A DNA stretch of 64,000 nucleotides from Solanum dulcamara (lineage: Eukaryota > Streptophyta > Magnoliopsida > Solanales > Solanaceae): the NCBI RefSeq assembly GCF_947179165.1, contig NC_077244.1, positions 73,888,144-73,952,143 of the forward strand. The letters run 5' to 3'. The notes below the pieces were generated by a model. It made no database searches. It was not told the DNA's origin and saw nothing but the letters and a program-made list of their open reading frames with translations. Shown here one piece after another: positions 12,797 to 25,102 of the stretch. Position 1 is the stretch's first letter; each line of letters starts with the position of its first letter. The position numbers and the translations under genes were made by a program.

Positions 12797-13896
12797 AGGG
12801 CATGTTTGGAAAGTCACCATGTAATTGAGATTTGGTGTAATTACACTCTTTGGCATATTTAGTAAACCAAGTAATTACTTGATAAGAGAGGAATTGTGTG
12901 TAATCGAAGGGGAGTAATTACACTCTTCAATTTTCAAGGGAGGGTAAGGAATTGGTGTAATTACACCATGTAATTACATGAAACTTTTTAAAATTCATCT
13001 TTTATTTATATTTATATTTTTTTCACTTTAATTTATTTTTATTTCTATTATTTATAAAATATTTTTATTATTCTAATATTTTTAAAAATGTATTTTTTTT
13101 ACTTTTTCGTGTGATTCCATACAATTTTTTATATTATTTTTTTATTATTCTATTTTTTTATTTGCATAATTTTGTTAGTATTCTAATTTTTAAACTAAAG
13201 TAGAATTCATTATTAAATAAAGTTATAGACTTACGTTTTCCTTTTCTTTTAAATCACATTTCTGTACGTTGTGTTGAAATTTGATATAAGAATATTATGT
13301 TAAATTTTTTGTTTTGAATTGAAAATTTATGTCATATTTTCAATTTCATTTATTTTAGTAGTATTGGCTTGATATTTCACATTGCAAACCATTTATTTTT
13401 TAGTTAAACTTGATAGATTATTTTTTTGTCAAATGTTTTAAAATTTTATGACATTATATTTATAATATTAACATTTTTGTCAAACATAAATTTCATGATG
13501 TTCATAAAAATCTTATACTTTTAGTTTTTATGATTAAATTAATTAAAATATACTAGTTTAAAAAATATAAATAAATTTATTTTTATAATATTAGTTAAGA
13601 ACATATGTTTATTAATTAAAATATATCTTAAATATTTAATTTAATATCATTTGTAAAGGTCCTTATTTGTCTAATATAATTTTTAAATTTTAAATGATTA
13701 ACTTTTAATTTTAAAATTTAATATAACTTTATGATTATACTTGTGCAACCAAACAGTGCACTTATAATTACACTGTAATTATATTTTGACAAATAAACAG
13801 ATTATTGTATTACTAAATTGTATAACTATACTGATAATTACTATTCTAATAATTATATCAATTCTAATTACTAGGTGGCTCTCCAAACAGACGTAA
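12797..13896. mobile_element. Terminal-inverted-repeat element (MITE-like, about 1.1 kb)
   Basis: The left end reads GGGCATGTTTGGAAAGTCACC and continues TGTAATTGAGATTTGGTGTAAT. The right end, read in reverse complement, is GTCTGTTTGGAGAGCCACC continuing with TAGTAATTAGAATTGATATAAT. The ends are thus imperfect inverted repeats of about 40 bp. Possible flanking TTA and TAA would suit a PIF/Harbinger-type insertion, but a hAT origin is not excluded. The interior is AT-rich with no transposase ORF. Confidence 0.6.
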
Positions 13897-15138
13897 ATGA
13901 GTATTTATTATTGAAGTGAAAGCCCTATTTTAAAAAATGGCTATGAGCTCAAGTGCTTGTAAAAACCTCATTTTTTAGTGATGGGAGGATTTTCCAATTA
14001 AACCAACCCAATATTTCCCACAAAGCTTATAGCAGTGTCAGAGACAACAATGTTGATTCAGATATCCTAACCAACAATTTTTTATTTTCTAATATTCAAT
14101 ATTTGAATTTACTGATTCAATTGTTTTATTTTTCAGAAAATGAGTTAGTTATCAGAAAATTCTCCATTATGGTGCTAAAAGCAGCATGTGGGCCCACGAA
14201 TATTAAGTTCACTTTCTTTATCAAAGTTGTAAAAAGCTAGGGCCTTTCAAGAATTTTAAACATTCTATTCTTCATTTGTATAATTGTAACTATCATTTAT
14301 ATAATCGCGCGCATTAAAATAAATTTTGTGTATTTTTTAACTTAAAATTTCATTTATATAAATTTAAATGGATCATAACAAATATAAATTTGTCATTATA
14401 AGTAATTAAAAAAATTTATATTCATATAAAATTATTATGCTTAAAAAGTTTGTCATATATGAAATTTTTTCTTCATTTTTTTTTCTAAGATAAAATATAT
14501 CTCACGTTATTATCAAATAAAGACCTTATATGTAGCATTTTCTTTGAGAATTTTTTACATTTCATGTGAAACTTTGTTCACGGATATGAGACACCTAATA
14601 TTATAATTATTATTGCAATACTTTTTTCCATTAATGTACTAAATCTATCTTAGCACCATCAAATTGACTATGATGTAAACCTAGCAATTTCAAACTCTTC
14701 TTAAAAAAATATGGGATTTATACATTTGATTTTGGTCTGTTATTTTTTTTTTGGGTGGGGGTGGGGTGGGTGGGGGCGGGGGCGTGGGTTAAAGAACTGT
14801 ACCTCCGTTCACCAATTGTCAGTATGTCACATACCAAAGAATATTTGCCAAAAATGAAGGAGACACACATAATTTTTGAACAATTAGCTTTAAAATTAAC
14901 ATGAAGGAGACACACATATTAATAAATTTAATAAATTATCAATTAGCTTAAAATTAAAGATAACTTTATAGATGTTGGAATTTAAACGTGATTTAGGAGA
15001 CATATATTTCGTGATATTGCAAGTCTTTGTTGTTAGCTTTTAAATCAAGAGGAATTGAAGGAAAAAGTGAACACAAACTTCTTATACTAAAGGGGGTTGA
15101 TAATATACTTTTCATTGATTCACATATAAAAAGTATTT
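13897..15138. other. Intergenic DNA; contains a G-rich tract
   Basis: No gene is supported. A 95-codon ORF at 13953 has no recognisable domain and no family resemblance. The only distinctive feature is the G-rich tract described separately. Confidence 0.4.
14753..14788 (+). other. G-rich tract with G-quadruplex potential
   Basis: At least six runs of three to five G separated by single T or C bases (GGGTGGGGGTGGGGTGGG and onward) follow a T12 stretch on the plus strand. The pattern satisfies the usual G3+N1-7 quadruplex rule several times over. No gene is adjacent. Confidence 0.7.
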
Positions 15139-15314
15139 ACTCTCTCCGTTTCAAAAAAAAAAAATCTATTTTTTTTAGTATATTTCAAAATTTTTAAAAA
15201 ATGATACATTTAACCTATATTTAGTTTAAAGTTATAAAATTGAAAAAGTTTTCTTTAGCCTTTTAATTTTAATGTTAAATTAAATTAAATTTATTTTTTT
15301 AAAACGGAGGAAAG
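15139..15314. mobile_element. Stowaway-like MITE
   Basis: The left end CTCTCTCCGTTTCAAAAAAA and the right end TTTTAAAACGGAGGAAAG are inverted copies of the Stowaway terminus (CTCCCTCCGTTYC). The element is about 175 bp, AT-rich and non-coding. A TA precedes the left end. It lies about 1.2 kb upstream of GH3 gene 1. Confidence 0.55.
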
Positions 15315-15359
15315 CAAATTATATTGTGAAGCAGCTACAGTACAAAAATCTCATTCAGT

Positions 15360-15405
15360 CCCCACTGCCCCTTATTGGGGAAAGCTAAAAATGTGGGGCA
15401 GTGGG
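15360..15405. other. GC-rich inverted repeat upstream of GH3 gene 1
   Basis: CCCCACTGCCCC at 15360-15371 is matched by the inverted copy GGGGCAGTGGG at 15395-15405, giving an 11-bp perfect stem with a loop of about 23 nt. It stands out in very AT-rich surroundings and may be a remnant of a transposon end or a local hairpin. Confidence 0.6.
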
Positions 15406-16490
15406 CTCCATTTTGGGGAAAAATGCACATATATCCACAAAAGCACTCACAACTGATTCTTCTTCTGCTTTTTGGGTGTTCGAAAAATGTTTTTAATTTT
15501 TTTTATTGATTAAATATTTTGAAATAATTAGAAAAATGAACTTCTTAATAAAGTAGAGAAAATAAGGTTTATTTATGATATTTTATATTGATTATGTCAT
15601 TTCCAATCTCCAACATATATTATCTTCACTTTTATTATTAATAATATTTGTCTAAATTATATATAAATACATTAAAATCAATAATTTTGATTATCTACCA
15701 AAAATAAATAAATAAATAAAAAATACATTTATTTTCTAAAAAATATTTTCCTATGTACCAAACACGCCCTTCATATATTGCCTCCATGTCAAATTTTTTG
15801 ATTTTCTATTCTAATTAATGTCTACTTAATTCTAATTTACATAATGTAAGGCCCCAATAAAGAGGAAGCACTCTTTACAATTAATTAATTAAAAAAAAAG
15901 CAACACCATCTAGTGCATCACATTTTTTTTTAATGATCTCCATATCAATTCTCTCTTGCACGTAAAAGGACATTAATTTTCAAATTGTCTGTCTTTTCTA
16001 TCGTGCACTTATTTTAAGAAAATATAATTAAGAGGAATTTTTAATTTTATTTAAAAAAATATATAATTATTAAATTTATTTAGAGGTAAAATTCTCAACA
16101 ATTTTTCTTTTTCATATCCATAATTTAAGTTCAAAAAATCTAATTAAAAGTAGAACAGGCTCGCCGTATGATTCCTCATATTGTGTTGCCCTCCAATAAA
16201 TAAATAAATATAAAAACATTACTCTCTTTATTTTATTAAGATTTTTTTTAACTTGCTGTTCTACACTTGTACTGATTTGAGCTAACTGTAGCAGTGAGTT
16301 GGGATCTCCAGTGAGTTCCTATCCATGGAATCCTTCTAATAGCTGTGATTTTTCATTTGTTTTAAGTTATTTCTTCTACCTTTTTCTTATTGAACTAATG
16401 ATTTCTACTATTATTTGTTGAAGCTACTAATTTCAGCTCTTCATTTTTTTACAGATACTCATAGTGGAAAGCTGAATAAGCAGATTAACA
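15406..16490 (+). promoter_or_regulatory. Upstream region and probable 5' leader of GH3 gene 1
   Basis: This AT-rich sequence leads into gene 1. Candidate donors (GCA/GTGAGTTGG near 16293 and CCA/GTGAGTTCC near 16311) and an acceptor TTTTTTTACAG/ATACTC at 16454 suggest a 5'-UTR intron, with the start codon 36 bases into the next exon. No TATA box or transcription start can be fixed from sequence alone. Confidence 0.4.
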
Positions 16491-19400
16491 ATGGGGAAAC
16501 TTGCAATAACAATGATGGGTTTTCTTCTTTTATGCTTCTGTACTGAAGCAGTTTACATGAAGTACAAGGACCCAAAACAGCCATTGAATGTTAGAATCAG
16601 GGACTTGATGAACAGAATGAGCCTTGAAGAGAAAATAGGTCAGATGACCCAGATTGAGAAACATGTAGCTTCACCTCAGATCATGAAGAAATACTTCATT
16701 GGTAAGATTTCCCAAACAAACGAGCAAAAATCTTGAGGTTTTACATAAACCCTTATGGAGAAATCATTTTATGAAAGTTATACATTTGAAGCAGTGTATA
16801 CATTTGAAGCAGTGTATAAATGTATGTGATAAAAATTGCCTGTAGATAATATAGATAAAATTACCGGAATATGACTCTGTTGCAGCTTACCGAGTACAAA
16901 GATCAGGGTAGACTGTTAGTAGGTAGTAGAGAAATGTCTTGCTTATCCTTCCATATTGGCAGTCATATTAATTCTATCTACCATCTCAATTCCTTTTATG
17001 AATGCTTTGTTATGCTATCTGTAGTATTTTGCCCTGATGTTCTCACTACTGTTATTTCTACTTGTGGGATTACACTGGTATGTTGTTGTTGTTGTATAAT
17101 ATTGGACTAAGATGAGTTTAATTGGAACAACATGGTCAGTGAGGATTCATATAGCCGACCTAGGTTCCTTGGGATTGAGATGGTAGTTGTTGTAATGTAT
17201 TTGTATATAAAGTTTGTATCAATTGCTGCACAAGAGTGTTAGGTGTTGTTGTACTCAGCATTCACGTACTTTAACTTTTAGATTCTCTTTTGTCATGGTG
17301 GTTGAATGAAAGGCTACTGTTTTATGGTTTTAGTGAAGTGTGAATTGATTGTGGCAGGGAGTGTACTGAGTGGTGGAGGAAGTGTGCCATTTCCAAAGGC
17401 TACTGCTGCGGACTGGGTGAAGATGGTAAATGAGATTCAAAAGGGTTCACTTTCAACACGCCTTGGTATTCCCATGATTTATGGAATTGATGCAGTCCAC
17501 GGGCACAACAATGTCTACAAAGCAACAATTTTTCCACACAATGTTGGCCTTGGAGTCACAAGGTAAGCGAAATTGCGGTTACATATGATCATTTCAGCAG
17601 CATTCTTCACAGATTTTGAAATGTTTATACAATTGTGAAATTTGAAGAAACATACAGAGGTTAGTGCTTGTGATAAATAGTCTATACTTCAATATTTGGA
17701 CACAATAGGGCTTGAAACTTTGTTCTTTTCTCATTATTGCTCTTTGCTGTGGATTTCTTAGATCACATTGCATAAACATGGGGGATGGGCTGACAGATGG
17801 CTGAAATGTTGATTAGAAAATTTCCGAGTCTCTCATCAGGAGTAGTTCGAGAGGATGAGTATTTGAACCCTAATAGTTACTAGCATATTCTTGAGGAAAA
17901 TTGAAATTACATCCTCTGTAGGAATCTTGTCTTTGAACCTTTGATCAATTTTACTTACATAAATGGGGGTGATGCTAAGACTTCCGGCCCTATCTATCTT
18001 TGCTGATCGGTATAAGGGCGGACCCATGGTTTCAAGAGTCTGGCTGGAAATTTATTTTGCCATAAGTGTTACTTTCAGGAAATTTGGGAAAATAGTACTC
18101 AAATAAGAGATATTTTGTTGATATATAAGAGATTTAACAATTTAGTTGGTTATTTTACAACTTGTTCTTGAAGTTCTCTCATCTCATTTGCTGATACTTG
18201 GAATAATCTCAACTTTGCTATAGAGACCCACAGCTTGTGAAGAGGATTGGAGCTGCGACTGCCCTTGAAGTCAGAGCCACAGGAATTCCTTACTCTTTTG
18301 CACCGTGCATCGCAGTGTGTACCATCACATCATATACAGTTTACATATTGTCTTTATTTGATAGCTTTCATCATAGGTCTTGGTGTTTGTCTTTGCTTGA
18401 TACGTGTTATCACAGGTCTGCAGAGATCCAAGATGGGGTCGGTGCTATGAAAGCTACAGTGAAGATCATAGAATTGTTCAGGCAATGACTGAGATCATTC
18501 CTGGTTTACAAGGAGATGTTCCAGATAACTCTCGTAAGGGTGTTCCTTTTGTCGCAGGAAAGTACGTATCTCGAGTCTTTCACATCTCTGTAATCTTTCA
18601 CATCTTTGTCCTTTCTGACTCCGTTTGTAATTTCATTTGACTGCAAAGAATTGTGATTTAACTTTCATCTAGCTGTAACATTCGTCATTTCGTTACACAT
18701 CCTCGACCAAATTTAGCCTTTACGTCTATCTAGTATATGTTCTCCAATGACATGATTGTGCTTCTAAATGTTCTCAAGGACAAAAGTAGCAGCCTGTGCT
18801 AAGCACTTTGTGGGCGATGGTGGCACTACCAAGGGCATTGATGAAAATAACACTATTATCAATATGAATGGGCTGCTTAACATCCACATGCCTGCCTATA
18901 TTGATTCCATTTTAAAAGGAGTTTCCACAATAATGGTCTCTTACTCAAGCTGGAATGGCAAGAGGATGCATGCAAACCGTGATCTAATCACTGGCTTTCT
19001 CAAGGGAAAGCTCAAGTTCAGAGTAAAAGAGCAGCTCTCTTTTAAGTTCTATTGGTCGAAATATACTGAGGAGATTACTGATCATCACATTTCTGTTACC
19101 TTTATTTCAGGGTTTTGTCATATCAGATTGGGAGGCAATTGACAAGATTACTGAACCACCCCGTGCAAATTACTCTTACTCTGTTCAGACTGGAATTCTT
19201 GCTGGACTCGACATGGTCAGTCTAAAGGATTAATTCCAAAGTTGTCTGTTTTATAAAATGTATTTACTCGTTTTCCCTCTAAATTATCACCTTGTCACCT
19301 GACACAATTAGATCATCATTAATCAACTCAAGCTGTATTACTTTTCACTTCCTAATGTATTTAGTAACTGGTAAAGTTGCTGCCATGTGACCAGGAGGTC

Positions 19401-21511
19401 ACGGGTTCAAGCCTTGGAAACAGCCTCTGGCAGAAATGCAAGGCAAGGCTGCGTACAATAGACCCTTGTGGTCAGGCCCTTCCCCGGACCCCGCGCATAG
19501 CGGGAGCTTTAGTGCACCGGGCTGCCCTTTTTTAATGTATTTAGTTTTTATTACTGCAGATTATGGGTCAGGAAAACTTGATTGAATTTCTTGATGATCT
19601 AGCTTTCCAAGTAAGGAACAATATCATTCCCATGAGCAGGATAGATGATGCAGTTAAGAGAATACTAAGGGTTAAGTTTGTCATGGGTCTCTTTGAGAAC
19701 CCATTGGCTGATCTCAGCTTAGCAAACCAACTAGGAAGCCAGGTAATTCCCCCGTCCACAAAAATGATCATGAAAAGCTTCCCAAGGGGATGCGAGACAA
19801 CTTTTTTCAAGATCATAAGTTTTCATTCTGGTGTAATGTGAATTCTCTCCACCTGTTTTGTCCTTCACTTGGTTCCTTTCTTTTCAACATAATTTTTATC
19901 TGTAGGAACACAGAGAGTTAGCAAGAGAAGCAGTGAGGAAATCACTTGTACTATTGAAGAATGGAAAAGTTACTAGCCAGCCACTACTTCCCCTTCCGAA
20001 AAAAGTGACAAAGATACTTGTTACTGGCAGTCACGCTGACAATCTGGGTTACCAGTGCGGAGGCTGGACTATAAGTTGGCAGGGAATTGGAGGCAATGAT
20101 CTTACCACAGGTATCTTTCTGTTATCTTGTAATTAGAAGTCTTCACAGTTTTTTTGAGCCAGTGCAAATCAAAATCTTGTCGTTGCATAAACCTTACTTA
20201 TCAGTTATGTTGAACTAGTGAGATCCCACTTTGCAACTTAATTTGTTTGTGATAGATTTCTGTCTTTATTTCATCCGTCACCTCTAAGTACAAATAAACC
20301 TTAACTTTTATTGTGTGCATTTTTAGTAATGCACATCAAATGCAACTGATTTTTCAACACCTTAGGTTTTTGTAAGATACATACATGTGGCTTCAACCAA
20401 AGTGATAAAAGAACAACTTGGACTCTAATTCAGTGGGGCTATTGAATCTTAGCACCATTTTTTTAGTGGAATTAGTTAAAGATGCGTTTAAAGTATTGGT
20501 TAAAAATGGGTGATAGTGTGAAAGTTTACCCAAGGGTGACATCAAGAGTATAATAACATAGACTCATCTTCTATTTTTTTGATGAAAATGTAGAGATTTT
20601 TTTTTTGCAAGTTACCATGAAGGTACCAAAAGAAGTACATCAGATAAAGGAACATCCTTCTATATACTGAAAGAGAGCAAGAGATCTGATAGTGAAGCTT
20701 TTTCTTTAGCAATGTATAATGTAACTCGGAATGGAGTAAACTGGGAAGGTGAATTAAATAAACTTTGGTAGCATCAGTCTTGGATAGTTGGATATTGCCT
20801 GGCTACTTCTATGAACCTTAGACCATATCTTTCTGGTTTCCAGAACAGTTGCAACTTATGCACTGTTTGAAGAATGATCTACAAAGCTGTGCATGTAAAG
20901 ATTAATGCGACATTTGAATTTATTTTAGAGATCATGCTCGATGATCATCAAAAATTGTAAATGAGAATTATCATTTCTTGTAGCATCAGACTGAACAAGC
21001 TCTCATGTATATATGGACGAATACAGGAACTACCATTTTAAATGCTGTGAAAAACACAGTCCATCCATCTACACAAGTGGTGTACCAGGACAATCCAGAT
21101 GTAAACTTTGTCAAGTCCAACCACTTCTCCTATGCCATTGTTGTCGTGGGTGAGACACCCTACGCAGAGATGTTTGGCGATAGTGCAAACCTTACAATAG
21201 CTGAACCTGGTCCGAGCATCATATCCAATGTCTGTGGGGTTGTGAAGTGTGTGGTAGTTGTCATTTCTGGGCGTCCTGTTGTGATGGAGCCATATCTTGC
21301 AAATATAGACGCCCTCGTGGCTGCTTGGCTTCCGGGAAGTGAAGGCCAAGGTGTTGCTGATGTCCTGTTTGGTGACTATGGATTCACAGGCAAACTTGCG
21401 CGCACTTGGTTCAAGTCAGTTGATCAGCTTCCCATGAATGTTGGTGATCCACATTATGATCCTTTGTTTCCTTTTGGATTTGGTCTCACTACCGAGCCTG
21501 TGAAGGGCTAA
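16491..21511 (+). CDS. GH3 beta-glucosidase / exo-beta-glucanase, gene 1 (nine exons)
   Basis: Exons by splice signals and reading frame: 16491-16701, 17358-17562, 18224-18314, 18416-18561, 18779-19022, 19111-19215, 19560-19742, 19906-20110 and 21027-21511. All introns are GT-AG and the frame is continuous for 624 residues. It belongs to glycoside hydrolase family 3 and resembles barley exo-beta-glucanase ExoI, which releases glucose from the non-reducing ends of cell-wall beta-glucans. Residues 1 to about 20 form a hydrophobic signal peptide ([10 protein letters not shown]), indicating secretion. The N-terminal barrel contains [40 protein letters not shown] and [15 protein letters not shown]. 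The nucleophile is Asp305 in [11 protein letters not shown]; the acid/base is Glu511 in [11 protein letters not shown]. Trp306 and Trp453 (GGWTISWQG) match the barley substrate-clamp tryptophans 286 and 434. Length and exon plan are typical and no break is seen. The substrate cannot be told from sequence. Confidence 0.96.
17061..17096 (+). mobile_element. TS-type SINE 3' end in intron 1 of gene 1
   Basis: CTTGTGGGATTACACTGGTA followed by TGTTGTTGTTGTTG is the 3' end of Solanaceae TS SINEs, which end in TTG repeats. The 5' part could not be delimited. The same terminus, more decayed, occurs in intron 1 of GH3 gene 2 near 30605-30660. Confidence 0.6.
19366..19532 (+). mobile_element. Au-type SINE in intron 6 of gene 1, with 13-bp target duplication
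   Basis: The sequence has a pol III B box (GGTTCAAGCC) and the conserved segments GGCTGCGTACAATAGACC, CCCTTCCCCGGACCCCGCGC and GTGCACCGGGCTGCCC ending in a T run, as in Au SINEs of Solanaceae. The 13-bp direct repeat TAATGTATTTAGT flanks it exactly, at 19353-19365 and 19533-19545, so this is a complete and fairly recent insertion. Intron 6 of gene 2 lacks it. Confidence 0.85.
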
Positions 21512-22309
21512 CATCTCTTCCTCTGGAGTTTCACTTGCTGCTCATTCTTCATAATTTTTTTTTTGGTTAAATGGATTTTTTTTTTTTGGTAACTAACATT
21601 TTCATTAATCACCAATGGAAAACGATTACAAGCACCAAAGCAGACTAATACAGCCAGCTATCTAAATGTATCATAACAACACTCATGTCTAATCTAGCTT
21701 GAAACTACAGATAAGAGATCGAATTCTATTTGGAGCTCTGACACAACAAACAAATGCAATATCCCTAGCTATGACTTCATGCTCTCTTCTCTTGTTTTCA
21801 AAAATTCTCCTGTTTCGTTCTATCCACAAGCAGTGCACAAACTTAGTGTATACCATCTTGAATATTTGAGCAACTCTCGTCTTTCCTTTTGCATTTACTA
21901 GTACCTCTGTAAGGTGTTGGTCCCATGATATGGAGTGTTTTGGCTTAGCTTGAATCCATTGTTGTTGTATTCTCCAGAGTTTTCTTCCATACACACATGA
22001 TACAAATATATGGTCTCTAGACTCAGTAAGGTCATTGCATAATGAACATGTGGGAGATACAGCTTTTACCCACCGTATAAGTCTATCTGTAGTTAATAAC
22101 TTGTTCTGCAGTTTAACCAAAGTATAATTTTAGCTCTTGGTCTGGCTGTATTTTTGTACATTAAGTTATTCCATATAACTCTAGGTTCTAGGCTCAGCAT
22201 GTGCATGTATAGTTGCCTAATCAGGTTATGTCCACAAGATGTATCAACCTGGAATTGAATAAGAGCTTTCTTGGCTTCAATTATCTTTCTTATCATCTAG
22301 CATGCTTGC

Positions 22310-25102
22310 TGTCACATCCCGAGAGGGTACTCTAGGCGTGGTCGGCACTCAGAAGCCATTGCTGGCTCCCAAGCGAACCACTTGGCCTGATCACACATTC
22401 ACTAATTCAGCGAAAGACTTAGTTTAAGAGAAAAACAAATCTCAGGGGGCTAACTCAATCATCAATCTCCATCATTCAAATCAAAAACATAGTTTGAAAG
22501 AAAACTAATCAAGAGTTAAAGACATCAAAATAAATCCATCACCATCTCGTCTATGAAGCCTCTATCTCTACTACCTAAATGGTGCCAATGACAAGTTCAT
22601 GGCTACCGAAAAAAAAATTACTCATAAGCAATGGAAAGAATGAATATGATCCCTCCAAAGGCAAAAAGGTCTTACCACTATAAAAAAAAAATAGATCTTC
22701 AACGAAACGCCTGTTGATGATCTCTAACACCTATCCCTGCATCATAAAACGATGTAGGACCAAATGGACGTCAGTACGTGGAATGTACAAGTATGTAATA
22801 TGACAAAATGAAATAACAATACATCAAAAGAACTCAAGATAGAATGAAACTCACCCAACTCAGTATGATATGCAAGTATAAAATATAACAATGCTTTAAG
22901 GACTCAGTAATATGCAACTTGTTGAAAACATGTCATATACTTTCATGCACAATCTGGGAGTCTCTCTTAACCGACAACAATCCCACCACCTATAAGTAGG
23001 TGATATACAACGAACCGACGTCGTTGCCACATCCGTCCAATATTTGCCAAGGTAAAGGACAAATCTACTAATCTGGATCCATCAATCAATCAAGTCCTAT
23101 CTTTTCAGGACAATGAAATAGGGAAACATTCGACTTGAACGGTCCAATCCTCTCCTATGCTGGCTACGTAGTTATTGAGTTTTACTCTCGCTCAATTCGG
23201 TGCTCGATACTACTTTCAAAACTCAAAATGCTCATGCAACTTAAACAAATCAGTTCAATCAAAACTTTCGACTAGTTTCATTGGACTTCTATCGAAACTC
23301 AATCTTATCTCAATCATTATGCTCTTTCAAATGAACTCAATCAAATCCATTCATTGAGATTAAATACTCAACTCTTTTAAATCTTTTTAAAACATGCAAT
23401 TTCGACTCAAAATAATGCATAGCAAAATCACGATCAAAACAGTTAAAATTCTTAAATACTCATTCAATTCAACTTGGGCTCGACTTATGCTCAAATCATC
23501 AAGTTCTTTCAGAAGTATATTTTTGAAAATCAATCACAACTCATTAAAACTTTGTCTTAAAACCATCATTTATGCTCAAGATATCCATGTTCAAAATAAT
23601 GAAAAAAATCAACTTATGTGAAAACTCAAACTCTTGTACAATCAATGCTCAAATTCAAATATAGAGCCCGTTTGAATGAGCTTAAAAAAGTATCTTTTAT
23701 GTATGAAGTGCTTTTAGAACTTTGAAATGCTGAAAGTTATTTTTATAAATAAGCAGTTGAGTGTTTGGATAAAAGTGCTTAACTGAGAAAAATGATGTGA
23801 ATTTTAGGGTTAAAAGAATAAAAAGGGTAGTTTGGGAATTTAGTTAAAATATAAGGGATATAAAAGTAATTTCCATGGTCAAAGAAAATGACTTTAAGCA
23901 CTTAGAAAAAAAAAGTTAGGAATTCTAACTTTTCATTTTTGACTGACTTTAAGAACTTTATGGCTTAAAGTTAGCATTAGGCAAACACATCCAAAAGCTA
24001 AAAAGAGGCTTTAAGTTGGTTTTAACCAACTTAAAATCCATCCAAACGGGCTCATAATCTTCAATTAGGGGTCATGTGAATGAAGACATGAACATGCATT
24101 CAAATCAAATACTCAACCCATGAACAACATCAATACACATTTTAAATATGTACAAGGAATCCAAAAGACAATAGATAACTCAAGAATTCAATTCAAGGAA
24201 CTCGAAAACTCTAACTCAACTCAACTTGAATCAATAAAGATGAAGGGACACGTGGACGAACCCGATCCAACATTGTGTTAGCCTTACATACCTGAATCTT
24301 AAGAATTATTGGATAAAAGTGGGGTTTGAAATCTTGTAGCTTGAAGTTGAGAAACTATTCTATGGATTTGTGAAGGAGATCTTGAACTTGGAGTCTTTAG
24401 ATCAACTTAAAGTTGGAGAAATCCCTTTCTTGAAGTTCTTGATCTTTGGGAGAAGGAGAATTTGGGATTTTGAGAGTATCTCTACGTATAAGAATATTAT
24501 TAGGTTGAAAGATTGAGAAAAGTCACCTTTTAATAAATTCAGTCGGCAATTTCGGCGAGCTGGAGGTCTCCTCGCCGACCTATTCGGTGAGTCGCCAAAT
24601 GGTGCTTTAGCTCTCCCAATACAACAGTTTCTGAAGGATTTCGGGCACTATTCGGCGAGCTAGGTCATGGTTCGCTGAACTATTCAGTGAGTCGCCAAAT
24701 TGGCTGGTGAGCTCGCCGAATTGTCCTGTCCAGACATGTTTCAGTAAAACAATCATAACTTTTTACTTCAAACTCCAAAAAATGACATCTTGGTGGCGTT
24801 GTAAAGAAGACTCAAAGACCTATAATTTGATAGGTCTTGGACCACCCAATTCATTATATTCTAGGAGATATGGTCGTTTGAAGTTGGCCCTTATACGAAC
24901 TCATTCGAAAACTTAGCCAATAGAAATTCTTTGGACTTGACTTGGTTTTAGGGATCCCTTATGACCCGAAATCACATCTAATACCCTTCAAATACTTATG
25001 AATTTATCTAACTCATAAATAAAATTACATGTCATTTAGTTTGAGTGTACACACATATGAAGAATGGTTCGAATCTTGGTGAAAAAAATTTGGGGTGTTG
25101 CA
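22310..25102. mobile_element. Solo-LTR-like element A (2.79 kb) inside the LINE
   Basis: It begins TGTCACATCCCGAGAGGGTA and ends GGGGTGTTGCA, so it has LTR-like TG...CA ends. It is flanked by the 5-bp duplication CTTGC at 22305-22309 and 25103-25107, which also precisely interrupts the LINE. No gag-pol coding or second internal terminus is present, which fits a solo LTR. It is clearly related to element B at 43356, sharing the first about 100 bp, the AAATGGACGTCAGTACGTGG segment and the last about 350 bp. GC-rich inverted repeats based on TCGGCGAG and CTCGCCGA lie at about 24540-24720. Small ORFs within are not genes. Confidence 0.75.
23664..24053. mobile_element. MITE nested in solo LTR A
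   Basis: The ends are inverted: GAGCCCGTTTGAATGAGCTT on the left and, in reverse complement, GAGCCCGTTTGGATGGATTT on the right. ATA occurs on both sides (23661-23663 and 24054-24056) as a possible 3-bp target duplication. The element is about 390 bp and non-coding, and its interior is rich in AGTGCTTTTAGAAC-like words common in Solanaceae MITEs. Element B lacks it at the corresponding place. Confidence 0.75.

Noticed and set aside
13953..14240. 95-codon ORF as a small gene
   Set aside because: Composition is that of translated AT-rich DNA, and there is no domain, signal peptide or neighbouring exon structure.
21038..21349. Minus-strand 103-codon ORF within GH3 exon 9, also seen at 50668-50979
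   Set aside because: It is an antisense shadow of the conserved exon; its recurrence follows from the exon duplication.
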